In this document: piece by piece, positions 25,810 through 34,113 of the stretch
Layout of the letters: each line of letters begins with the position of its first letter
Position numbering within the stretch: position 1 is the stretch's first letter
Assembly: GCF_011761345.1 (NCBI RefSeq)
Contig: NZ_JAASRY010000001.1
Span: 868,001-932,000, forward strand
Source of the DNA: Thalassobacillus devorans
Lineage (GTDB): Bacteria > Bacillota > Bacilli > Bacillales > Halobacillaceae
Direction: 5' to 3'
DNA: 64,000 bases
Notes under the pieces: model-generated
The model's input: the letters and a program-made list of their open reading frames with translations, nothing else
The model's database searches: none
Told to the model about the DNA's origin: nothing
Position numbers and translations under genes: made by a program

Positions 25810-26919
25810 TTGAGTAAAAAAAGCCAGCCGAGAGCCATGCCTGATATTTTGTTGATGGTTGGTATCATATCTTTGCTTACTATCGGAGTTATTATGGTAT
25901 ACAGTTCGTCCAGCATTTGGGCGAGCTATAAATTCAATGATTCATTCTTCTTTGCAAAGCGGCAGATTTTATTTGCCGGAGCAGGTGTGTTGGCCATGTT
26001 TTTTATAGCAAGGGTGCCTTATCTTTTTTGGAGGACCCATGCCAAAAAGCTCCTGATCATCTGTTTTATCTTTTTAATTGCTGTCTTGATCCCTGGAATA
26101 GGGATGGTAAGGGGAGGGGCACAAAGCTGGATTGGTGTCGGAGCTTTCAGTATCCAGCCGTCTGAGTTCATGAAGCTTGGTTTAATCATTTTCCTGGCCA
26201 AGTTCCTTTCTGAACGGCAAAAGTATATCACTTCCTTCCAACAAGGCTTTCTGCCAGCTTTAAGCCTGGTGCTTGTCGCGTTTGGATTAATTATGCTCCA
26301 GCCTGACTTAGGGACGGGAGTCGTGTTAGTTGGAACGTGTATGCTGATGATTTTTGTGTCTGGGGCGAGGTGGGCTCATTTTGTTGGCTTAGGGCTGCTC
26401 GGCCTGGCCGGATTTGTCGCATTAATCGCATCAGCGCCTTACCGGATCAAGCGGATAACCGCCTTTCTGAATCCATGGGAAGATCCATTGGGGAGCGGGT
26501 TTCAAATTATCCAATCGCTCTATGCCATCGGGCCCGGCGGGCTGATGGGGCTTGGGCTTGGACAAAGCTTGCAAAAATTCTTCTACCTGCCTGAACCACA
26601 GACCGATTTTATATTCGCCATTCTGGCAGAAGAATTAGGGTTTCTTGGCGGTGCGTTCGTCCTGGCCTTGTTCCTGCTGGTGCTGTGGCGCGGAATCCGT
26701 GTTGCTTTATATGCACCTGACCTGTATGGTACCCTTCTTGCCCTTGGCATCGTAGGAATGATATCGATCCAAGTGATGATCAATATCAGTGTAGTAACCG
26801 GGCTTATTCCTGTTACCGGGATTACCCTCCCGTTTCTAAGTTATGGCGGGTCTTCCTTAACGTTGACCTTATGCTCTGTCGGCATCCTGCTAAGCGTCAG
26901 CCGCTATTCAAAACTGTAA
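25810..26919 (+). CDS. spoVE: SEDS glycosyltransferase SpoVE (FtsW/RodA family)
   Basis: Polymerase of glycan strands, partner of SpoVD in spore cortex synthesis. The 369 residues contain about ten transmembrane helices, with the SEDS signatures IQPSEFMKLGLI, LQPDLGT, YQ-like QIIQSLYAIGPGG and PFLSYGGSS. The start is TTG at 25810, after GGAGGAGGGG. Assignment to SpoVE rather than FtsW follows from the gene's place after murD, as in B. subtilis; sequence alone does not exclude FtsW. It is the last gene before a 1.15 kb repeat-rich gap. Confidence 0.88.
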   Translation: MSKKSQPRAMPDILLMVGIISLLTIGVIMVYSSSSIWASYKFNDSFFFAKRQILFAGAGVLAMFFIARVPYLFWRTHAKKLLIICFIFLIAVLIPGIGMVRGGAQSWIGVGAFSIQPSEFMKLGLIIFLAKFLSERQKYITSFQQGFLPALSLVLVAFGLIMLQPDLGTGVVLVGTCMLMIFVSGARWAHFVGLGLLGLAGFVALIASAPYRIKRITAFLNPWEDPLGSGFQIIQSLYAIGPGGLMGLGLGQSLQKFFYLPEPQTDFIFAILAEELGFLGGAFVLALFLLVLWRGIRVALYAPDLYGTLLALGIVGMISIQVMINISVVTGLIPVTGITLPFLSYGGSSLTLTLCSVGILLSVSRYSKL

Positions 26920-26984
26920 GGACACTCTTTGAAAATGCTTTTATTAAACCAATGGAATGTCAATTCCGAATTTCATTTGTACAA

Positions 26985-27235
26985 TTAAAGCTCCCTTTAA
27001 TGGAAGACTCAGTTTCAAGATAAGCTGTTTCCGTTACGGTAGTAACGGTAGGCAGGTCCGGGAAATCACTCGCTTTCCATGGGCGCACGGTGAGCTTCCT
27101 CAGGCTTCGCCTTGAGGGATCTCACCGCTCATGTTCATCCCGCAGGACTTTGAATAAGCTTCTTGAAAAACACCGCACGAAGGAAATGCGTAGCATTTTC
27201 GAGGAGTCTCACCGTTTTCTCAACCACCATACGTT
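26985..27235. repeat. Fold-back dispersed repeat, type X, copy 2
   Basis: It begins with the AAAGCTCCCTTTAATGG / GACTCAGTTTCAAGATAA module and continues with GTTTCCGTTACGGTAGTAAC, TCCGGGAAATCACTCGCTTT and GGTGAGCTTCCTC. The far arm is altered, carrying AAGCTTCTTGAA then CACCGCACGAAGGAAATG (27171-27188) in place of the closing arm. The same altered segment occurs in the copy at 33.7 kb. Confidence 0.78.
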
Positions 27236-27324
27236 TGTAGTTTCTCGAAACTTCGATCAGAAATAGAGCGCTTTTGGAACAGAAAGTACGGTCAACTTAC
27301 CATTGTCATAGGATTCTCGTCACA

Positions 27325-27550
27325 AAATATGTCTGGACTTTCCAAACACGATTTCGAGTATCTTATATGGCAAGGGACGTGGGGGAACGGGGAGACTCCT
27401 AGGGGAAAAGAGTGCCAGGTGAAACCCCGCAGAGCGTTAGCTCGAGGAGGCTCAACGAACTCCCGTGGAAAGCGACTCGTGCCCCCACGCCCCGCTCCTC
27501 CAACCAATATCTCGAAATCAAGCCTTCGACTTTTCGGCCCATTAGTTGAA
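27325..27550. repeat. Fold-back dispersed repeat, type Y, copy 1
   Basis: The two ends are inverted: CACGATTTCGAGTATCTTATATGGC (27348 on) and CCAATATCTCGAAATC (27503-27518). The body runs GTGGGGGAACGGGGAGACTCC ... CGTGCCCCCACGCCCCGC, a large imperfect hairpin. The end carries CAAGCCTTCGACTTTTCGG. The Y body also occurs at 39.97 kb and, truncated, at 58.66 kb. Confidence 0.78.
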
Positions 27551-27635
27551 GATCTTTTTTATGGTAAATCAGCAACAAGAGCTTACATTCGTTGAAAATT
27601 TTGATTAATTCGTAGTTGAACAGTCAGAGATTTTT

Positions 27636-27682
27636 TGCCAAAGCCGTACTATGTGAATGGGCATAGTTGCGGCTTTTTTCTG
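27636..27682 (+). terminator. Terminator in the spoVE-divIB gap
   Basis: The stem AAGCCG-t-ACTATG (27641-27653) / CATAGT-tg-CGGCTT (27662-27675) is followed by T. It would end transcripts that read out of spoVE through the repeats. Confidence 0.8.
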
Positions 27683-28072
27683 TATTAAAAGCTGAAAATA
27701 AAAGCATCATTAAAAAATCTGAAGTTTTTGCAACAGGGAGTCACAAAACGTAGGCTAACATGATAAAATGAAGGGGTGGATATATGTTTAATCGCTTTTC
27801 CGAGCGGGAACATGCAAACGGGTCTGAAAGGTGCTGGCCTTGACAGGCTGTTGAAAGCATCTTTAACAGCCCAGGCTTCATTGCTTTGGAATGCCCCCGT
27901 TTTTTTGAATGGAAAAGCAGTTGGCAACAATTATTTCCAAAAGTTAAAAATAACCGGAAGATGGATAGAAACTGTTGTATGATAAAGATATAACGAGCTA
28001 GCAGGAATGACTTTTCCTACATAGTATCCCATCTTCCCTGATATTGAACGATGTTAAGGGGAAATCATCATT
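27683..28072. other. Gap before divIB: no convincing gene
   Basis: The region lies where murG and murB sit in B. subtilis. A 68-codon open frame (27776-27982, GTG start) has its start inside the only Shine-Dalgarno-like motif (AAGGGGTGG), and the ATG that motif would serve, at 27784, gives only 19 codons. I do not recognise either product. Possible promoters for divIB are weak (TTGCAA at 27728 has no matching -10). The region may hold a decayed gene or only the divIB promoter. Confidence 0.4.
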
Positions 28073-28900
28073 ATGGAGAAAAAAAATATTGTTTCCATTG
28101 AAGATCGTATTCCGAAGCTGAAACAGGCCAGGAAGAAGAAAGCGAACAGGCGCTTGATCTTTTATTTGACGATTTTGTTCTTGTTGATTGCCATCGTTGT
28201 TTATTTACAGTCCCCCCTTAGCCATGTGAAGCAAGTCACCGTAAAAGGAAATGTCCATGTTTCCGATGAGGAAATCAAAGAAATGAGTCATGTAACTGGA
28301 AAAGATAATTTCTGGAAAGTGGACAAGCAACAGGTAGAAACCAGTGTAAAAGGACATCCGGAAATTACAAAAGTCCGGGTAGCCAGAGACTTTCCGAACA
28401 CGATTACCATCCAGGTGGACGAATATGACCGTGTAGGCTACGTTAGAGTGGACGGAAGCTATTATCCGATTTTGGAAAACGGCAAGCGGCTGGACTCTTA
28501 TGAACTGCGAGTGACAAATGGTGACGCACCGCTTTTGCTTGACTTTGATAAAGCAACCTATCTGGAGGAAATGTCCAAGGAACTGCGAGAGCTTCCATCG
28601 AGTGTCGCGAATTTGATTTCTGAAATCCATTGGACACCAACAGATGACAATCCATTTCAAATTAAGCTTTATATGAATGATGGGTATGAGGTACAAGGGA
28701 CGATCAGGAATTTTTCAAAGAAAATGAGAGCATATCCGTCAATCGTTACGCAGTTAAGTCCCGAAGATAAAGGGATTATTCATATCGATGTCGGTGCTTA
28801 CTTTGAATCCTATTCCGACACAGAGCAGGAAGGTTCTTCTGAAGAAGAAAGCAACGGGGAAGATCAACAGGGAGAGAATGAAGATGAAGCTCAGGGGTAA
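28073..28900 (+). CDS. divIB: Cell division protein DivIB (FtsQ)
   Basis: Bitopic divisome protein of 275 residues: a basic cytoplasmic N-terminus (residues 1-28), one transmembrane helix (about 29-48), a POTRA domain (SHVKQVTVKGNVHVSDEEI, about 50-120), a beta domain and a low-complexity acidic tail (SEEESNGEDQQGENEDEAQG) typical of Firmicute DivIB. It forms a trimer with FtsL and DivIC. The ATG at 28073 follows AAGGGGAAATC. The 3' end overlaps ylxW by 17 bases. Confidence 0.93.
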   Translation: MEKKNIVSIEDRIPKLKQARKKKANRRLIFYLTILFLLIAIVVYLQSPLSHVKQVTVKGNVHVSDEEIKEMSHVTGKDNFWKVDKQQVETSVKGHPEITKVRVARDFPNTITIQVDEYDRVGYVRVDGSYYPILENGKRLDSYELRVTNGDAPLLLDFDKATYLEEMSKELRELPSSVANLISEIHWTPTDDNPFQIKLYMNDGYEVQGTIRNFSKKMRAYPSIVTQLSPEDKGIIHIDVGAYFESYSDTEQEGSSEEESNGEDQQGENEDEAQG

Positions 28901-29585
28901 GCATGTTATTCTCGCTTTCGTCCTATTAGTAACCGGCTTTCTAGTCTCTTACAGCTATACACAAGCCGACGAGAGCTCCCAAATGGTAAAACTTGCTGAT
29001 CGTACATGGGAGAAGGAATACTACTATCGAAAGCAACTGTTGGATTTAGAATCCAAGAACAAAGAACTAAGGGAAGAATTGCAAACGAAAACAGAAGCAG
29101 TTCAGACTTATGAAGATGGTCTGGCTGCGAACGAGCAGCAAATTGCAGATTTTGTCGAACGGAAGAAAAGACTTCAGATGCTTACTGGACAATTGCCTGT
29201 AAAGGGGCCTGGATTGAGTGTGACTCTAAAGGATGCAGCATATATTCCAAGTGAAGAGCATGCCAATAATTATATCGTCCATGAACCTCACATCCATCAA
29301 GTAGTAAACGAATTAAAGAGTGCCGGTGCTAAGGCAATCGCGATTAATGGGCAGCGATACGTCAGCAACAGCTATTTCGCCTGTACAGGCCCGGTCATCA
29401 CAATAGATGGCGTCCAGCACCCCGCACCGTTCGTGATTACAGCGATTGGTGATCCTGATGTATTGTTTTCCAGTTTATCTTTGAAAAATGGAGTAGTTGA
29501 TCAGCTTGTTACTGATAACATTGAAGTAGAGCTGGAAAAGTCAGCGGAAATCCAAATGGATGCCAGGCTTTCGAGTGAAGGGTGA
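28884..29585 (+). CDS. ylxW: DUF881 family protein YlxW
   Basis: Protein of 233 residues with an N-terminal transmembrane segment (residues about 6-25, VILAFVLLVTGFLVSY), a coiled coil (about 40-85) and a DUF881 domain with the typical AIAINGQRYVSNSYFACTG block. The start is ATG 28884, spaced 8 bases from AGGGAGA; the ATG two codons earlier is too close. It overlaps divIB and is followed by a second DUF881 paralogue. Function is unknown, though conserved within the division cluster. Confidence 0.88.
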   Translation: MKLRGKHVILAFVLLVTGFLVSYSYTQADESSQMVKLADRTWEKEYYYRKQLLDLESKNKELREELQTKTEAVQTYEDGLAANEQQIADFVERKKRLQMLTGQLPVKGPGLSVTLKDAAYIPSEEHANNYIVHEPHIHQVVNELKSAGAKAIAINGQRYVSNSYFACTGPVITIDGVQHPAPFVITAIGDPDVLFSSLSLKNGVVDQLVTDNIEVELEKSAEIQMDARLSSEG

Positions 29586-29590
29586 TTTTA

Positions 29591-30316
29591 TTGAGTAAAC
29601 GAACGAAATGGCTCATGTCATTAATTTTTGCCCTGGTTGGCTTCATGCTGGCAATCCAGTTTCAAACAGCCTCTTCCGAACCTGAGTTCCGCGATACACG
29701 TGATCAGTGGGAGGTCAGACAGGCACTGCAGGAGCAACAGAAACTCCAGCAGGAATTACTGGAGCAAATCGCTCAGGCTGACCGAACGCTTGAAGAGTAT
29801 GGAGAAGTATCGGACGCTGAAAAACTGGAAACTTTAAAGTCCTCGATTCATCAATTAGAGCAGGAGGCTGGTTTAGCAGAGTTGGAAGGCAGTGGAATCA
29901 TCATTACACTTGCTCCTATTTTCCAGGAGTGGGAAGAAGGCGCTCCAGCTTATCCTACTGTCAGCCCCTCTCTGTTGACGCATTTGATCAATGAATTGAA
30001 TACTTTTGGAGCTACAGGGATTGGGGTAGGGGAGGAGCGATTCATCAGTATATCGCCTGTCCGTAATGTAAATGGAGAGACTTATATTAATAACCGCCCA
30101 ATGCCTCCTTTGCCAATAACGATAAAGGTCATTACCAGTAATCCCAAAAAGATGATGGATTACGTCAATGCGAGTCGCTCCAGAGATATGTTCGCCCTTG
30201 ATCAGATTGCCATGGAAGTGGAGGCAGGACAGCATATAGAGCTTCCGGGTTATGAAGATAACCTTCAGGTAGACATACTCGAGCTGGATAGAAGTAAAGA
30301 AACAGGTGAAGATTAA
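29591..30316 (+). CDS. ylxX: DUF881 family protein YlxX
   Basis: Second DUF881 protein, 241 residues, with an N-terminal membrane helix (about 6-24), a Gln/Glu-rich coiled coil (about 35-95) and the DUF881 core (LNTFGATGIGVGEERFI). The start is taken as TTG 29591, 5 bases after AGGGTGAT; the GTG at 29582 lies inside this motif. Its stop overlaps the sbp start (TAATG). It is clearly a paralogue of ylxW, probably from tandem duplication. Confidence 0.85.
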   Translation: MSKRTKWLMSLIFALVGFMLAIQFQTASSEPEFRDTRDQWEVRQALQEQQKLQQELLEQIAQADRTLEEYGEVSDAEKLETLKSSIHQLEQEAGLAELEGSGIIITLAPIFQEWEEGAPAYPTVSPSLLTHLINELNTFGATGIGVGEERFISISPVRNVNGETYINNRPMPPLPITIKVITSNPKKMMDYVNASRSRDMFALDQIAMEVEAGQHIELPGYEDNLQVDILELDRSKETGED

Positions 30317-30684
30317 TGTGGCTGCCATTTGCTTTTTTAATCATCGGAGTTATCCTGGGTCTGTTAACAGATTTGCGGGTACCGGACGCTTATACCGATT
30401 ACTTGACCATAGCGGTTCTTGCCGCTTTTGATACGCTATTAGGCGGAATAAGGGCACAATTAGAAAAGAAATTCGAGGATATCGTGTTTTTGACTGGGTT
30501 CTTTACCAATGTATCTCTTGCTGCCTTGTTAGCATTCCTGGGAGTGCAACTGGGTATTGACTTGTATCTTGCAGCAGTATTTGCATTTGGTGTACGCTTA
30601 TTCCAAAATATAGCGATCATCCGAAGACATCTCATCAATCAAACAATCAACTCTAGAAAACTGAAAAAAAATCCGGAAAAATAA
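30316..30684 (+). CDS. sbp: Small basic protein Sbp (DUF1290)
   Basis: Membrane protein of 122 residues with three or four hydrophobic segments (about 2-18, 25-40, 53-75 and 78-95) and a basic C-terminus (RRHLINQTINSRKLKKN). LLTDLRVPDAYTDYLTIAVLAA and FDTLLGGIRAQLEKKF are family hallmarks. The ATG overlaps the ylxX stop. Conserved directly upstream of ftsA in Bacilli; function unknown. Confidence 0.88.
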   Translation: MWLPFAFLIIGVILGLLTDLRVPDAYTDYLTIAVLAAFDTLLGGIRAQLEKKFEDIVFLTGFFTNVSLAALLAFLGVQLGIDLYLAAVFAFGVRLFQNIAIIRRHLINQTINSRKLKKNPEK

Positions 30685-30867
30685 GAGGAATATCACATCT
30701 ATCTGTGGAAACAGAACATGAATTGATTCTATTTCCATATTTCTGAGTGGAAAGAACCATATAGTATATCAATCTATTTACGAAACGGGAAATGGATTGT
30801 ATTTTCTTCTTATATTCGATAATATTTGAACTATTCATATGCCTTTAGTGCAGGAGGTGCATCGCTT
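30684..30867 (+). promoter_or_regulatory. ftsAZ promoter region with a sigma-H-like candidate
   Basis: AGAGGAATA (30684-30692) fits the sigma-H -35 pattern RnAGGAwWW, and 12 bases later GTGGAAACA (30705-30713) is one mismatch from the -10 core RnnGAAT. Closer to the gene, TTGTAT (30797-30802) with TAATAT (30820-30825) at 17 bases is a possible sigma-A promoter. B. subtilis ftsAZ is known to use both sigma factors; here it is inference from motifs. Confidence 0.4.
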
Positions 30868-32172
30868 TTGAATCAGAATGAAATATTAGTAAGCTTAGAT
30901 ATTGGAACCACGCGGATTAAAGTGATCATCGGGGAAATCCTGAATGATTCCCTGAACATCATCGGCGTAGGTACCGCTAAATCAAAAGGAATGAAAAAAG
31001 GAGCAATTGTAGATATCGATCAGACTGTCCAGTCCATCCGCTCAGCTGTCGAACAGGCGGAAAGAATGGTCGATATGAAAATAGATCGCGTCGTCGTAGG
31101 TGTCAATGGTAACCATATTCAGCTCCAGCCATGTCATGGTGTGGTCGCTGTTTCCAGTGATGACCGTGAAATCGGCGATGAAGATATAAAACGTGTCATT
31201 GACGCAGCACAAGTGATTTCGATACCGCCGGAAAGAGAAATCATCGACGTCATTCCTAAACAGTTCATCGTGGACGGCCAGGACGAAATTACAGACCCAC
31301 GAGGTATGATTGGCGTCCGTCTGGAAATGGAAGGTACGATCATCACTTGTTCGAGAACAGTGCTACATAACTTGTTGAAGTGTGTGGAAAGAGCTGAACT
31401 GCAAGTGCTGGATATCTGCCTTCAGCCTTTGGCTGCAGGTACAGTAGCGTTATCAGATGATGAAAAAAATCTTGGGGTCGCTTTAATCGATATTGGAGGA
31501 GGCAGTACCACTGTTTCTGTATTTGAGGATGGGCACCTGAAAGGTACAAGTATGACGGCTTTGGGGGGAGATAACATTACGAAAGATCTCTCCATCGGGC
31601 TTCGGACTTCCACAGAAGAGGCTGAGGAAATTAAAGTGGAACATGGCCATGCATTTTTTGATGATGCGCGTGAAGAGGAACAATTTGAAGTGACGATTAT
31701 CGGAAGTAATCGAAAACAAACATTCAATCAATTGCAAATTTCTGATATGATTGAAGCTAGACTAGAAGAGATTTATGTGTTTGCCGCTCAAGAGATTCAC
31801 AGAATGGGCGTTAAAGATTTGCCTGGAGGTTTCGTTCTGACAGGAGGTTCGATGAGCATGCCTGGTGTAATGGAACTTGCCCAGGATATCTTCCATGCCA
31901 ATGTCCGTCTCGCTATTCCGGATTATATCGGGGTTCGCGAACCGCAATTCACCAGTGGTGTCGGAATCTTGCAATTCGCTTATCGTAATGCGAAAATACA
32001 AGGAAAAGAGATTTTTCCATCTGTCCAGGCGGTGGATGCTCAACAGCCTAGGCCGAAGAAACAGAAAAGAAGTACGGCAAAGCAACAAGAGCAGCAAGAG
32101 AAACCTGTAAAAGAAGAAAAAGAGAAAAAGGAATCAGGGATATCCAATCTACTGAAATACTTTTTCGACTAA
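30868..32172 (+). CDS. ftsA: Cell division protein FtsA
   Basis: Actin-fold ATPase that tethers FtsZ to the membrane. The 434 residues start at the TTG at 30868 (MNQNEILVSLDIGTTRIKVI), 8 bases after AGGAGGTG. The phosphate-1 loop SLDIGTT and the phosphate-2 block LGVALIDIGGGSTTVSV are clear; the 1C domain lies at about 85-165. A Gln/Lys-rich linker leads to the C-terminal amphipathic helix (SGISNLLKYFFD) that binds the membrane. Followed 74 bp later by ftsZ. Confidence 0.96.
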   Translation: MNQNEILVSLDIGTTRIKVIIGEILNDSLNIIGVGTAKSKGMKKGAIVDIDQTVQSIRSAVEQAERMVDMKIDRVVVGVNGNHIQLQPCHGVVAVSSDDREIGDEDIKRVIDAAQVISIPPEREIIDVIPKQFIVDGQDEITDPRGMIGVRLEMEGTIITCSRTVLHNLLKCVERAELQVLDICLQPLAAGTVALSDDEKNLGVALIDIGGGSTTVSVFEDGHLKGTSMTALGGDNITKDLSIGLRTSTEEAEEIKVEHGHAFFDDAREEEQFEVTIIGSNRKQTFNQLQISDMIEARLEEIYVFAAQEIHRMGVKDLPGGFVLTGGSMSMPGVMELAQDIFHANVRLAIPDYIGVREPQFTSGVGILQFAYRNAKIQGKEIFPSVQAVDAQQPRPKKQKRSTAKQQEQQEKPVKEEKEKKESGISNLLKYFFD

Positions 32173-32246
32173 ACAACGTTTCCTTCATAACTGACGAATG
32201 GAAGCTGAAATAAGTCTCGTAATCTTTGAACTGGGAGGAACGAAAA

Positions 32247-33416
32247 ATGTTAGATTTTGATACAAGCATGGACCAATTAGCAACGATAAAAGTTATTGGG
32301 GTTGGTGGCGGCGGAAGTAACGCTGTCAACCGTATGATCGAACACGGAGTACAAGGTGTAGAATTTATTGCAGTCAACACGGATGCTCAGGCATTAAACC
32401 TGTCCAAAGCAGAAGTGAAGATGCAAATTGGCGGCAAGCTGACCCGCGGTCTTGGGGCAGGTGCCAACCCGGAAGTAGGTAAAAAGGCTGCTGAAGAAAG
32501 CAAAGAGCAGCTGGAGGAAGCCTTGCAAGGTGCTGACATGGTATTTGTCACAGCTGGTATGGGCGGCGGAACTGGTACTGGTGCAGCGCCTGTAATTGCT
32601 CAAGTGGCAAAAGAACTAGGCGCGTTGACCGTAGGTGTCGTTACTCGTCCATTCACTTTTGAAGGGCGTAAGCGTTCCGTACAGGCGACAGGCGGTATTG
32701 ATGGGCTGAAAAGTGCCGTTGACACGCTCATCGTCATTCCGAATGACCGTCTATTGGAAATCGTCGACAAGAACACCCCAATGCTTGAAGCCTTCCGTGA
32801 AGCGGATAATGTGCTTCGTCAAGGTGTACAAGGTATCTCTGACTTGATTGCAGTCCCAGGGCTGATCAATGTTGACTTTGCAGACGTTAAAACCATAATG
32901 ATGGATAAAGGGTCTGCTTTGATGGGAATTGGAATTGCAACTGGTGAAAGCCGTGCGGTTGAAGCCGCTAAAAAAGCGATATCTTCTCCATTGCTGGAAA
33001 CATCCATCGATGGTGCCCATGGCGTGCTGATGAATATCACGGGCGGATCAAACCTGAGCCTTTATGAAGTACAGGAAGCTGCAGATATTGTAACTTCTGC
33101 TGCCGACCAGGAAGTAAACGTCATCTTCGGTTCCGTTATTAATGAAAATCTAAAAGATGAAATCGTTGTTACCGTTATTGCGACAGGATTTGATGAAGCT
33201 CAATTGAGCCAAAGCCAGTCCAAGCAGCGTCCAAACGTGAGTCAAATGGGCGGCGGTGTAAACCAGCAGCCACAACAGCCGGATCGCCTGGAAAGAAGAA
33301 GAGAGGAACCTCGCCATCAGGAAATGCCATCCCAGCAACGAGGTGGACAAGGTGCCCAGGAAGAAGACACCCTGGATATTCCTACCTTCCTTCGTAACAG
33401 AAACCGTAGAAGATAA
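32247..33416 (+). CDS. ftsZ: Cell division protein FtsZ
   Basis: Tubulin-like GTPase forming the division ring, 389 residues. The GTP-binding tubulin signature GGGTGTG is at residues 106-112, and the T7 synergy loop lies around [12 protein letters not shown] disordered Gln/Arg-rich linker (about 320-370) ends in the conserved peptide [16 protein letters not shown], the docking site for FtsA, SepF, EzrA and ZapA. ATG 32247 follows GGGAGGAACG. Two tandem terminators end the cluster. Confidence 0.98.
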   Translation: MLDFDTSMDQLATIKVIGVGGGGSNAVNRMIEHGVQGVEFIAVNTDAQALNLSKAEVKMQIGGKLTRGLGAGANPEVGKKAAEESKEQLEEALQGADMVFVTAGMGGGTGTGAAPVIAQVAKELGALTVGVVTRPFTFEGRKRSVQATGGIDGLKSAVDTLIVIPNDRLLEIVDKNTPMLEAFREADNVLRQGVQGISDLIAVPGLINVDFADVKTIMMDKGSALMGIGIATGESRAVEAAKKAISSPLLETSIDGAHGVLMNITGGSNLSLYEVQEAADIVTSAADQEVNVIFGSVINENLKDEIVVTVIATGFDEAQLSQSQSKQRPNVSQMGGGVNQQPQQPDRLERRREEPRHQEMPSQQRGGQGAQEEDTLDIPTFLRNRNRRR

Positions 33417-33464
33417 CTAATATAATAAAGAGGATGAATGTCAAAAATCTTCTTTAATATGAGT

Positions 33465-33503
33465 CAACCCACGAAGACTTCTGTTTTCTTCGTGGGTTTT
33501 TTC
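33465..33503 (+). terminator. First terminator after ftsZ
   Basis: The stem AACCCACGAAG (33467-33477) / CTTCGTGGGTT (33488-33498) is followed by T. Confidence 0.9.
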
Positions 33504-33547
33504 AGCTTGTAGAGAAACTCCTGTTTTTCTACAAGCTTTTTTTATTG
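33504..33547 (+). terminator. Second, tandem terminator after ftsZ
   Basis: AGCTTGTAGA (33504-33513) pairs with the TCTACAAGCT that ends near 33538, followed by T. Tandem terminators isolate the dcw operon from spoIIGA. Confidence 0.85.
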
Positions 33548-33574
33548 AAAAATACTTCCATTAAACCTTCCAAT

Positions 33575-33820
33575 TGCTGAATACTCAGTTTCGAGAGAAA
33601 CTGTTTCCGTTACGGTGGTAAGTGTTTGGAGCTCCGGGAAATCACTCGCTTTCCATGGGCGTACGGTGAGCTTCCTCGGGCTAAAGATCCTCCCATTGGA
33701 CTTTTAAAAAGCTTCTTGAATAGACACCGCACGAAGGAAATGCGTAGCATTTACAAGGAGTATCGCAATTTCCCGGACCTCCTTGTGTTTATATGAGAAA
33801 CGGAAACATTGGTATATGGT
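33575..33820. repeat. Fold-back dispersed repeat, type X, copy 3
   Basis: It contains CTCAGTTTCGAGAGAAACTG, GTTTCCGTTACGGTGGTAAG, TCCGGGAAATCACTCGCTTT, GGTGAGCTTCCTCGGGCTAA and the closing arm CAATTTCCCGGACCTCC (33766-33782). Between the arms is AAGCTTCTTGAA followed by CACCGCACGAAGGAAATG (33725-33742), shared with the copy at 27 kb. It lies between the ftsZ terminators and the spoIIGA promoter; 33821-33950 shows nothing else I can name. Confidence 0.78.
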
Positions 33821-33954
33821 TCTAGTGAGCTACGCATGAAATATAAGCTTAAAACGGCACCTTTGTTGAATAAGTGTTTTACGAAAATCAATAACATTGT
33901 TTAACAGCGTCTATTATTTAAAAGAAAAAGTGTTAGAAAAAAATAGCTTACGGA

Positions 33955-34080
33955 TTCGACAGAGCATAAGCTGACAATTCCGAGTGGTTGTCATTAATGA
34001 ACGACAAATTCGGCTAAAAAAAGTCTTCCAATCCCATCAGAAAGTGACAGACTTTTAGGAACAGCATGTCTTATACTTGA
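33955..34080 (+). promoter_or_regulatory. spoIIG promoter, Spo0A-type with 22-base spacer
   Basis: A perfect reverse 0A box TTCGACA is at 33955-33961, with weaker relatives AACGACA (about 33998) and TTCGGCT (about 34009). GTGACA (34044-34049) and TATACT (34072-34077) are separated by exactly 22 bases. The B. subtilis spoIIG promoter is known for this unusual 22-base spacing and for Spo0A activation of sigma-A polymerase, so the architecture appears conserved. Confidence 0.65.
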
Positions 34081-34113
34081 AATCACCATTCAATAGAAAA
34101 GGAGAAAGAGGTG

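Noticed and set aside
27292-27595. Overlapping frames of 71 and 88 codons in the 27 kb repeat
   Set aside because: They lie wholly in the type Y repeat, similar frames occur at the other Y copies, and no translation signals are present.
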